From NCBI GenBank assembly GCA_023416195.1, contig JAEZID010000076.1:1-5258 (forward strand): a DNA stretch of 5,258 nt, given 5' to 3'. The position numbers and the translations under genes were made by a program. This DNA comes from Pseudomonadota bacterium (GTDB lineage Bacteria > Pseudomonadota > Alphaproteobacteria > Azospirillales > Azospirillaceae). The notes under the pieces were generated by a model that saw only the letters and a program-made list of their open reading frames with translations, was not told the DNA's origin and did no database searches. This document shows positions 1-5,162 of the stretch, in pieces (within the stretch, counting starts at the first letter, position 1; each line of letters begins with the position of its first letter).

Positions 1-1281
1 CGTCTTCGTGCCACGGCCGGCCCACCAGGCGGGCAGCAGCACGCCGAACCCCGCCTGCTCCAGCGCCGGGGCGGTGCGCGTCAGGAAGTCCACCGCGCCG
101 CCCGCGTCGGTGTCGAAGCCAGCCGGCACGCCGCGCCGCAGGCTGGCTTCGATTTCCGGGCTGAGCCGCCCCGCCTGCGCGAAGGACAGCAGCAGGAATT
201 CCCGCAGGTCGCCGCCGGCCGGAAAGCCCTTCAGCCGGCGCCCCGCCTTGCCGCGCGCCCCCGCCGCCCAGGCGTCGGGAACCGGCACCAGCAGGCTGGG
301 ATCCTCGTGCGATTGCAGCAGGTAGCGGACCGTCCAGGCGCCGTCCGGGACGGAGACGGCGGCGCCCTCCTCCGCCGCGTCCGGATCGGGCGCCGGCTCC
401 TCCAGACGGAAGCAGAGGCGGACGGGGCTGGCGGCGATCACCGCGACCGGGTGCCGCCACTCCGCGAGCCGCCGTTCCAACTCGTCGAGCGCGGCCGGAT
501 CGCCCTTCACCTCGGCCTTCAGACCGGTGAGCGCGGCGAGCCAACGGTCGTCCACGCTCGCCCCCGCCAGCCGGAGAGCCGGTGCCGGATTGTCGCGGAT
601 CATGGCGTCGGCGATCCAGGCGAGGAAGTCCGACAGCACCGCCACGGGCGCGGCGTCCGGAGGTTTTCCAGCCTCCCCGGCGGCCCGCGCCGCGTCCGGC
701 AATGCCTGGACCAGCCGGGCCAGCACCTGCGCGTCGCGCCCGAGATAGGCGGGGCGCCAGCGGGCGAACGCGCGCCCGCCGGTCCTCACGAGATCCGGAA
801 GCACGCGCCCGCGCGCGGCCAGCGCCCCGGCGAAACGCAACGCCGCCGCCCAGCAGGCCAAATCCGCCCCTGCGAAGAGGCCGGGCGCCAGGGGTTCGTC
901 CGCCGAAACCCGCGCAAGGGCCGCAATCGCCTCCCCCGGCGTCAGGGCGATGGCCGAGGTCTCCCACGCCGCCAGAGCCGCCGGCTTCCCCTCGTCCCGG
1001 TCGGGGTCGATGATCGGGCTTGAGGCGACCGGCCGGCCGGCCGCCGAGGGCAGCCACAGCGTCACGCTCCCGGCCGTGGCGGCGGTGTCGAGGCCGAACG
1101 CCCGCAGCGCCTCTGCCAGCGCGTCGGCCCCGGCGTCGTACGGGTTCGGATCGGGCCGGGAGGGTTTGGCGGCCCGCGCCCCGCCCTTGCGCCGGCGCAG
1201 CGGCACCGCGTTGGCCGGGGCCGTCTCGCCCCACAGCCACAGCGCGTCATTCCAGAAGGCGGCGTGGACAAAACTCGCCAT
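1..1281 (-). CDS. SNF2-family DEAD/DEAH box helicase, N-terminal part (runs off left edge)
   Basis: This minus-strand frame stays open for 427 codons from an ATG at 1281 to the window edge. The protein starts MASFVHAAFWNDALWLWGE. Later segments are PVRLCFRLEE (residues 286-295), WTVRYLLQ followed by DPSLLVP (316 to about 334) and GFGVLLPAWW (411-420). From memory, this order matches the non-catalytic N-terminal half of large bacterial SNF2/RapA-like helicases, ending where the SNF2-associated DUF3670 region begins. The Walker A and DEAH motifs would lie beyond the left edge, so ATPase activity cannot be confirmed. Family members are usually around 1000 residues and are thought to be ATP-driven nucleic-acid translocases; the cellular role of this subtype is unknown to me. 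An in-frame TGA 36 bases upstream limits the start. A TTG seven codons upstream is the only other choice. The Shine-Dalgarno is weak. The frame has high GC3 and reads as normal host sequence. Confidence 0.85.
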   Translation of the reverse strand, partial: MASFVHAAFWNDALWLWGETAPANAVPLRRRKGGARAAKPSRPDPNPYDAGADALAEALRAFGLDTAATAGSVTLWLPSAAGRPVASSPIIDPDRDEGKPAALAAWETSAIALTPGEAIAALARVSADEPLAPGLFAGADLACWAAALRFAGALAARGRVLPDLVRTGGRAFARWRPAYLGRDAQVLARLVQALPDAARAAGEAGKPPDAAPVAVLSDFLAWIADAMIRDNPAPALRLAGASVDDRWLAALTGLKAEVKGDPAALDELERRLAEWRHPVAVIAASPVRLCFRLEEPAPDPDAAEEGAAVSVPDGAWTVRYLLQSHEDPSLLVPVPDAWAAGARGKAGRRLKGFPAGGDLREFLLLSFAQAGRLSPEIEASLRRGVPAGFDTDAGGAVDFLTRTAPALEQAGFGVLLPAWWAGRGTKT

Positions 1282-1414
1282 GCACCGTACCCGCGTTTTC
1301 AAGAACCAAAGCCATCACGCCCGGCCGGGGGCGGGCCTTCGTAAGCACGACCATACACCGGCAAGAAACCGCCGGCCATCGCACGGCACTGGCGGACGGC
1401 TTGCCGGGTGCGGC
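1282..1414. other. Intergenic spacer with imperfect hairpin (1358-1407)
   Basis: This spacer lies between two minus-strand genes. It contains an inverted repeat with perfect 8-bp outer arms CTTGCCGG/CCGGCAAG (1400-1407 and 1358-1365) and inner arms CCGCC/GGCGG (1369-1373 and 1391-1395), separated by 3- and 4-base bulges. It sits just after the stop of the 172-residue gene and could slow or end transcription. However, no T-run follows it on the minus strand, so it is not a standard intrinsic terminator. I see no convincing -35/-10 pair for the helicase gene here; TTGCCG near 1359-1364 (minus) is followed by only a poor -10. Confidence 0.4.
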
Positions 1415-1933
1415 TCACATCCGGGCTGCGGGCGGCGGGACAGCGGGCGGCGGGTCGCCGACGGTGATGCCGGCGAACTCCAGCTGCCGCCCGACCAGCG
1501 CGCCCAGCGCCGCGTCGCCCCCCTCGTCCAGCAGGAGGAAGGGGCCGAAATCGGCGCTCTCGGTCCGGGCGATCAGCGCCACGCCGGCCGGAACGACGAC
1601 GACCTGCCAGACGACCTCCTCCGGTTCGCGGGTGGCGGCCAGGGGACCGACGCCGCTGGCGTTGAGCGCCACCATGCGCGCGTAGGTGACCATGCCGGCG
1701 GCGTCGCGCATGGCCGGGCGGTAGGCCGGATGGGCGGACAGCGCGACCGGCCCCATGTCCGGCGGAACGTCCAGGGTGGCGGCGATCCGGGGTCCGAAGG
1801 GCGTGTCCATCAGCTGACCTTCCATCAGGATGGCGGGCGCGCCGAGGTCGCGCATCATCCGCCGGCAGTGCGCGATCTGCGACGGCCACAGCGGTGGCGG
1901 ACGGGTGACGGCGATGATGGTCCTGGCGGTCAT
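1415..1933 (-). CDS. Hypothetical protein, 172 residues, divergent from hcp
   Basis: I do not recognise this family. The frame begins MTARTIIAVTRPPPLWPSQIAHCRRMMRDLG and ends in a proline/alanine tail (PPPAVPPPAARM). It has no signal peptide. VVWQVVVVPAGVALIA (residues 107-122) is hydrophobic but has a proline-glycine break and looks more like buried beta strands than a membrane helix. Cysteine is nearly absent (one, residue 23), so a metal or redox centre is unlikely. The ATG at 1933 was chosen because a modest purine-rich AGCAGGG precedes it by about five bases and codon use is host-like from there. The frame is open far upstream, but only because it runs antisense to hcp. It diverges from hcp across 135 bp and lies 133 bp before the helicase gene on the same strand. 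A competing minus-strand frame at 1299-1973 is arginine/histidine-rich and looks like a shadow. Confidence 0.6.
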   Translation of the reverse strand: MTARTIIAVTRPPPLWPSQIAHCRRMMRDLGAPAILMEGQLMDTPFGPRIAATLDVPPDMGPVALSAHPAYRPAMRDAAGMVTYARMVALNASGVGPLAATREPEEVVWQVVVVPAGVALIARTESADFGPFLLLDEGGDAALGALVGRQLEFAGITVGDPPPAVPPPAARM

Positions 1934-1948
1934 GATGCCCTGCTTGGC

Positions 1949-1993
1949 CGGTTCCGCGGATGATATGGGGCATGGATATGGGGATCGGAACCG
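1949..1993. repeat. Inverted repeat CGGTTCCG/CGGAACCG flanking a 13-bp tandem repeat
   Basis: The arms CGGTTCCG (1949-1956) and CGGAACCG (1986-1993) are perfect reverse complements. Between them GATATGGGG occurs twice (1962-1970 and 1975-1983) with a 13-bp period. The block sits between the start of the minus-strand 172-residue gene and the FNR-type box. It would fall in the leader or promoter of that gene. It could be an operator or a leader hairpin, or chance in GC-rich DNA; no known binding motif is recognised. Confidence 0.35.
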
Positions 1994-2009
1994 CTTGACC
2001 GCGGTCAAG
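1994..2009. promoter_or_regulatory. FNR/NNR/DNR-type (Crp-Fnr family) operator
   Basis: CTTGACCGCGGTCAAG is a perfect 16-bp palindrome centred at 2001.5. Its core TTGA-N6-TCAA fits the binding sites of Crp/Fnr-family regulators: FNR for oxygen, and NNR/DNR/NnrR for nitric oxide. From the site alone these cannot be told apart. It lies 59 bp upstream of the hcp start codon. Its centre is 41.5 bp from the start point predicted by the TATTGT element, the standard class II activator geometry. hcp genes are commonly controlled by this regulator family, which supports the call. Confidence 0.8.
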
Positions 2010-2030
2010 TGAGCGGCCGGTTTGCCCGAA

Positions 2031-2036
2031 TATTGT
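2031..2036 (+). promoter_or_regulatory. Predicted -10 element of the hcp promoter
   Basis: TATTGT resembles the sigma-70 -10 consensus and stands out in GC-rich surroundings. If the FNR-type box is centred at -41.5, the start point is A2043 and this hexamer occupies exactly -12 to -7. No -35 hexamer is needed or seen, because the activator overlaps that position. The 5' leader would be about 26 nt. An overlapping GAATAT at 2028-2033 is the main alternative. Confidence 0.5.
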
Positions 2037-2060
2037 CCCGACATTCGCTCAAATGTCCGG
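2037..2060. promoter_or_regulatory. Second dyad over hcp start point and RBS, candidate repressor operator
   Basis: GACATT (2040-2045) and AATGTC (2052-2057) form a perfect inverted repeat with a 6-bp spacer. It extends to CC/GG pairs at 2037-2038 and 2059-2060 after one mismatch. It covers the predicted transcription start and touches the Shine-Dalgarno, where a bound protein would block transcription. An NO-sensing Rrf2 repressor such as NsrR would make sense for hcp, but the motif does not clearly match one I know. Because the predicted RNA starts inside the left arm, an RNA hairpin is less likely than a DNA site. Confidence 0.35.
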
Positions 2061-2064
2061 GAGG
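2059..2064 (+). promoter_or_regulatory. Ribosome binding site of hcp
   Basis: GGGAGG lies four bases before the ATG at 2069 and is the best Shine-Dalgarno in the window. It fixes the start at MFCYQC and not at the in-frame ATG at 2009, which would add 20 residues, lies inside the promoter region and lacks a good site. Confidence 0.8.
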
Positions 2065-2068
2065 CTTC

Positions 2069-3736
2069 ATGTTTTGCTATCAGTGTGAACAGACCGCGCG
2101 CACCGATTCCCGCACCGGTTGCACCACCGCCAAGGGCATGTGCGGCAAGGACGCGACCACGGCCGACTTGCAGGATCTGCTGGTCCACGCGGTGAAGGGC
2201 ATCGCCCAGTACAGCCGCCGCGCCCGCGCGCTGGGCGCCGCCGACCGCGAGGCCGACGCCTTCGTGCTGCACGCCCTGTTCACGACGCTGACGAACGTGA
2301 ACTTCAACGCAACTCGCTTCGTCGGCCTGCTGGCCGAGGCCGCCCGGACCCGCGACCGCGTCAAGACGCTTTACGAGACCACGGCCCGCGACACGGGCGC
2401 CGCCGTCGAGCCGCTGTCCGGCCCCGCCCTGTGGCAGCCCGCCGCCGACATGGAGGGCCTCCAGGCCCAGGCCGCCGGGGTGCCGGTCACCGCCGGCCAG
2501 GACGCGGTGGGTGAGGACATCGTCGGCCTGCGCGCGCTGATCCTCTACGGCCTGAAGGGTGTGGCCGCCTACGCCCACCACGCCTATGTGCTGGGCGGGG
2601 CGAGCGAGGAGGTGTTCGCCGGCGTGGCCGACGCGCTGGACTTCCTGGCCGGCGAGCCGAAGGACGCGGGCGCCCTGCTGGAGCAGGCGCTGCGGCTCGG
2701 CCGCCTGAACCTGAAGGTCATGGAGCTGCTGGACGCCGCCAACACCGGCCGCTTCGGCACGCCGACGCCGACGCCGGTGCGCGTCACCCCGGTCAAGGGC
2801 AAGGCCATCCTGGTCAGCGGCCACGACCTGGGCGACCTGGAGGCTCTGCTGAAGCTGACCGAAGGCAAGGGCATCAACGTCTACACCCACGGCGAGATGC
2901 TGCCCGCCCACGGCTATCCGGCGCTGAAGGCCTACCCGCATCTGGCCGGCAACTGGGGCGGCGCGTGGCAGGACCAGCAGCGCGACTTCGCCGAATTCCC
3001 CGGCCCGATCCTGATGACGTCGAACTGCATCATCGAGCCGAACCCGCGCTACCGCCAGCGCATCTTCACCACCGGCCCGGTGGGCTGGCCCGGCGTGCGC
3101 CATCTGGAACACCATGCCTTCGGCCCGCTGGTCGACGCGGCGCTGGCCCTGCCCGGCTTCAAGGAGGACGCGGCGGAGGAGAAGACGATCCTGGTCGGCT
3201 TCGGCCGTGACGCCGTGCTGGGCGTGGCCGACAAGGTCATCGAGGCGGTCAAGGGCGGTGCGATCAAGCACTTCTTCCTGATCGGCGGCTGTGACGGCGC
3301 GGCGCCCGGCCGCAACTACTACACCGACTTCGCCACCGGGGCGCCGGACGACACGGTGGTGCTGACGCTGGGCTGCAACAAGTACCGCTTCAACCAGCAC
3401 GACTTCGGCGCCATCGGCGGCATCCCGCGCCTGCTGGACATCGGCCAGTGCAACGACAGCTACTCCGCCATCCGCATCGCCGGCGCGCTGGCCGACGCCT
3501 TCGGCTGCGAGGTGAACGACCTGCCGCTGTCGCTGATCGTGTCCTGGTTCGAGCAGAAGGCGGCGGCGGTGCTGCTGACCCTGCTGGCGCTGGGCATCAG
3601 GAACATCCACCTGGGCCCCACCCTGCCGGCCTTCATCACGCCTCCGGTGCTGAACCAGCTGGTCGAGACCTTCGGCATCCGCCCGATCTCCACCGCCGAG
3701 GCCGACATCGCCAACGCCCTGAACCGCGCGGCGTAA
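2069..3736 (+). CDS. hcp: Hybrid cluster protein Hcp (hydroxylamine/NO reductase), class II
   Basis: This 555-residue cytoplasmic iron-sulfur protein is in the prismane family. Family members reduce hydroxylamine to ammonia in vitro, and E. coli Hcp is a high-affinity NO reductase (NO to N2O) used in anaerobic nitrosative stress. The N-terminal cluster motif is C3-x2-C6-x11-C18-x6-C25, the facultative-anaerobe (E. coli-like, [2Fe-2S]) pattern rather than the shorter spacing of strict anaerobes. All eight expected hybrid-cluster ligands are seen: H252 (SGHDLGDLE), E276 (THGEMLPAHGYP), C320 (TSNCIIEPN), C408 (GGCDG, the persulfide position), C436 (LGCNKYRFN), C461 (GQCNDSYSA), E495 and K497 (WFEQK). 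As recalled, each is offset by +3 from E. coli numbering. The length is normal and nothing is truncated. It is preceded by an FNR-type box and followed, after a terminator-like hairpin, by its probable reductase. Confidence 0.98.
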   Translation: MFCYQCEQTARTDSRTGCTTAKGMCGKDATTADLQDLLVHAVKGIAQYSRRARALGAADREADAFVLHALFTTLTNVNFNATRFVGLLAEAARTRDRVKTLYETTARDTGAAVEPLSGPALWQPAADMEGLQAQAAGVPVTAGQDAVGEDIVGLRALILYGLKGVAAYAHHAYVLGGASEEVFAGVADALDFLAGEPKDAGALLEQALRLGRLNLKVMELLDAANTGRFGTPTPTPVRVTPVKGKAILVSGHDLGDLEALLKLTEGKGINVYTHGEMLPAHGYPALKAYPHLAGNWGGAWQDQQRDFAEFPGPILMTSNCIIEPNPRYRQRIFTTGPVGWPGVRHLEHHAFGPLVDAALALPGFKEDAAEEKTILVGFGRDAVLGVADKVIEAVKGGAIKHFFLIGGCDGAAPGRNYYTDFATGAPDDTVVLTLGCNKYRFNQHDFGAIGGIPRLLDIGQCNDSYSAIRIAGALADAFGCEVNDLPLSLIVSWFEQKAAAVLLTLLALGIRNIHLGPTLPAFITPPVLNQLVETFGIRPISTAEADIANALNRAA

Positions 3737-3749
3737 GGATTGTCGATCC

Positions 3750-3801
3750 GTCCCCTCTCCCGCCCATTCCTTTGGTCGGGGAGAGGGGACTTTTCCTTTT
3801 T
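3750..3801 (+). terminator. Intrinsic terminator or attenuator between hcp and the reductase gene
   Basis: The arms GTCCCCTCTCCC (3750-3761) and GGGAGAGGGGAC (3779-3790) pair perfectly over 12 bp with a 17-nt loop, followed by TTTTCCTTTTT (3791-3801). It starts 13 bases after the hcp stop and its T-tract ends only 12 bases before the reductase ATG. It should end many hcp transcripts, leaving the reductase to read-through or to a promoter inside hcp. CCCTCTCCC/GGGAGAGGG hairpins are common between genes in GC-rich alphaproteobacteria (from memory), so it may belong to a dispersed repeat class. Confidence 0.8.
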
Positions 3802-3813
3802 ACACGGAACGCC

Positions 3814-4848
3814 ATGACAACCCACACCATCGATCTGGCCACCCGCGACGGCGAGCGGGTGAGCTTTCCCTGCGACGAAGCCGAATCGGTGGTCGCCGCC
3901 GCCGCGAAGGCCAACCTGACGCTGCCCGGCCATTGCCGCGAAGGCGGCTGCGGCGCCTGCCGCGCCACTGCCGACGACGGCGACTATCATCTGGCCGAGC
4001 ACAGCGCGTCGGCCCTGCCGGCCGAGGCCGCCGCCGCGCGCGAGGTGCTGCTGTGCCGGACCTTCCCGCGCGGCACCCTGTCCATCACGGCCCCCTTCGA
4101 CCGCTCCCACATCCTGTCCGGCCCGGTGACCGAGCGTCAGGCCGAGATCGTCGAACGAACGCTGGTCGGGGGGCGCACGGTGCGGCTGCTCCTCAGCCTC
4201 GTGCCCGACGAGGACAACGGCAACGCCGCAGAGTTCGAGGCCGGCCAGTACATGGAACTGGAAATCCCCGGCACCGGCGTGCGCCGCGCTTATTCGCTGT
4301 CTAATACGGCGAACTGGCTGGGGCATCTGGAATTCCTGATCCGGCTGCAACCGGACGGGCGCTTCTCCCGCTGGCTGGAGCACGATGCCCGGCCGGGGCA
4401 AATCCTGTCGGTGCGCGGGCCGCAGGGCGGCTTCACCTTGCAGGAACGCGGCCTGCGCCCGCGCTGGTTCGTGGCCGGCGGCACGGGGCTGGCGCCGATG
4501 CTGTCCATGCTGCGCCGCATGGCCGAATGGCAGGACCCGCAGGAAGCCCGCCTCTATTTCGGCGTCAGCCTGGAAGCCGAACTGTTCGCGCTCGACGAGC
4601 TGGAGCGCCTGAAGGCCGAGCTGCCCAAGCTGACGGTCGTGCCCTGCGTGTGGAAGCCGGGCGCCGGCTGGACCGGGTTCGCCGGCACGCCAGTGGACGC
4701 GCTGCGCCGTGATCTGGCGGACGCGACGACCACCCCGGACCTCTACCTGTGCGGTCCCCCGGCCCTGATCGACGCGGCGGAAGCCGCCGCGCGCGACCAC
4801 GGCGTTCCCGCCGACCATCTGTTCAGCGAACGCTTCCTGCCAAGCTGA
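3814..4848 (+). CDS. hcr: NADH-dependent ferredoxin-FAD reductase, probable electron donor to Hcp (BenC/MmoC-type)
   Basis: This 344-residue protein has three modules in order. First is a plant-type [2Fe-2S] ferredoxin with C41-x4-C46-x2-C49-x31-C81 (CREGGCGAC and LLCRTF). Second is an FAD-binding barrel with R158-A-Y-S-L-S163 and GPQGGF (202-207). Third is an NAD(P)-binding domain with AGGTGLAP (221-228), LCGPP (312-316) and a C-terminal SERF. Electrons should pass from NADH through FAD to the iron-sulfur cluster and then to a partner protein. The position after hcp indicates Hcp as the partner, so the symbol follows role and context. The domain order is that of benzoate dioxygenase reductase (BenC) and MmoC; E. 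coli Hcr carries its ferredoxin at the C-terminus. No oxygenase genes are in view. The ATG at 3814 has only a weak GGAA four bases upstream, suggesting modest translation. An aromatic-oxygenase reductase is possible but not supported by the context. Confidence 0.88.
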   Translation: MTTHTIDLATRDGERVSFPCDEAESVVAAAAKANLTLPGHCREGGCGACRATADDGDYHLAEHSASALPAEAAAAREVLLCRTFPRGTLSITAPFDRSHILSGPVTERQAEIVERTLVGGRTVRLLLSLVPDEDNGNAAEFEAGQYMELEIPGTGVRRAYSLSNTANWLGHLEFLIRLQPDGRFSRWLEHDARPGQILSVRGPQGGFTLQERGLRPRWFVAGGTGLAPMLSMLRRMAEWQDPQEARLYFGVSLEAELFALDELERLKAELPKLTVVPCVWKPGAGWTGFAGTPVDALRRDLADATTTPDLYLCGPPALIDAAEAAARDHGVPADHLFSERFLPS

Positions 4849-5132
4849 AGCGACAGCCATTCGCGAAGAGGAAACGGGACCGGCGAACCCGACCACTTCG
4901 GCGGGAAACCACTGGAGACAGCACCCTTTGCCGGTGGACGTGACGCAGGATCCGATCGCCACCGGCTTCGGGCTGCCGGCCATCGAACAGGCCGTCCGTC
5001 GGCGGAAAGCGGCCGCCTATCGGCCCGTGCGCCTGGAAGCAGGCACTCCACGACTGTCAATCTGATACCGCTCCTTCTTCGCATTTCGCAAACCAGAATG
5101 CATGTCATCACAAAAATGAGACATCCGCCGGC
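4849..5132. other. Spacer between the reductase gene and the insertion sequence
   Basis: Apart from the doubtful small ORF there is no supported gene here. No clear terminator follows the reductase stop. The last part (about 5066-5132) is visibly richer in A/T than the rest of the window. It contains a hairpin ATGTC-a-TCA / TGA-GACAT (5102-5110 and 5117-5124) with loop CAAAAA, just outside the insertion sequence end. That region could be a promoter or simply intergenic DNA; no -35/-10 pair is convincing. Confidence 0.4.
4928..5065 (+). CDS. Doubtful 45-residue ORF with TTG start
   Basis: This short frame reads (M)PVDVTQDPIATGFGLPAIE, then QAVRRRKAAAYRPVRLE, ending PRLSI. It has high GC3 like the host genes and a GGAGA nine bases before the TTG. 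No ATG is available in this frame after hcr; GTG codons at 4934 and 4940 are other possible starts. I recognise no family. It may be a small host gene, the remnant of a longer one, or chance in high-GC DNA. It ends 67 bp before the insertion sequence and is not interrupted by it. Confidence 0.25.
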   Translation: MPVDVTQDPIATGFGLPAIEQAVRRRKAAAYRPVRLEAGTPRLSI

Positions 5133-5159
5133 TGATCTTGCCCCGGTTCGGTGGACGCG
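5133..5159. repeat. Terminal inverted repeat of the IS3-family element
   Basis: Read on the plus strand, TGATCTTGCCC, seven variable bases, then GTGGACGCG. From memory the IS3 end has TGATCTTACCC, seven bases, then GTGGACACG, so both conserved blocks and their spacing agree. The outer TG at 5133 therefore marks the element boundary. Confidence 0.75.
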
Positions 5160-5162
5160 GGT

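Noticed and set aside
950..1963. Plus-strand frame of 337 codons
   Set aside because: It lies opposite the helicase and 172-residue genes, has R/G/H-rich composition and no motif, and has no good Shine-Dalgarno.
1299..1973. Alternative minus-strand frame of 224 codons overlapping the 172-residue gene
   Set aside because: It is extremely rich in arginine, histidine and proline (HHDRQDHHRR and similar), as expected for a shifted reading of GC3-biased coding DNA.
1995..2023. TTGACC as a plain sigma-70 -35 element
   Set aside because: The hexamer 17 bp downstream (CGGTTT) is not a -10. The sequence is better explained as one half of the perfect FNR-type palindrome.
2009..2068. 20-residue N-terminal extension of Hcp from the ATG at 2009
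   Set aside because: It would place coding sequence over the -10 and operator. It lacks a Shine-Dalgarno, while GGGAGG precedes the ATG at 2069 and Hcp proteins start MFC-x2-C.
2757..2778. GCCGAC triplet-like repeat within hcp
   Set aside because: It encodes a short TPTPTP linker between Hcp domains and is ordinary coding low complexity.
1415..3610. Minus-strand frame of 731 codons running across hcp
   Set aside because: The upstream two thirds are antisense to hcp, whose cluster ligands are all conserved, and the composition is the typical V/Q/R/A-rich shadow of high-GC genes. Only the portion from 1933 downward is kept as a gene.
3460..4983. Minus-strand frame of 507 codons
   Set aside because: It is antisense to the end of hcp and to the whole reductase gene, and it has low-complexity shadow composition with no recognisable motif.
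4743..5111. Minus-strand frame of 122 codons over the end of the reductase gene and the spacer
   Set aside because: It is serine/arginine-rich shadow composition with no motif, and one third of it is antisense to the conserved C-terminus of the reductase.
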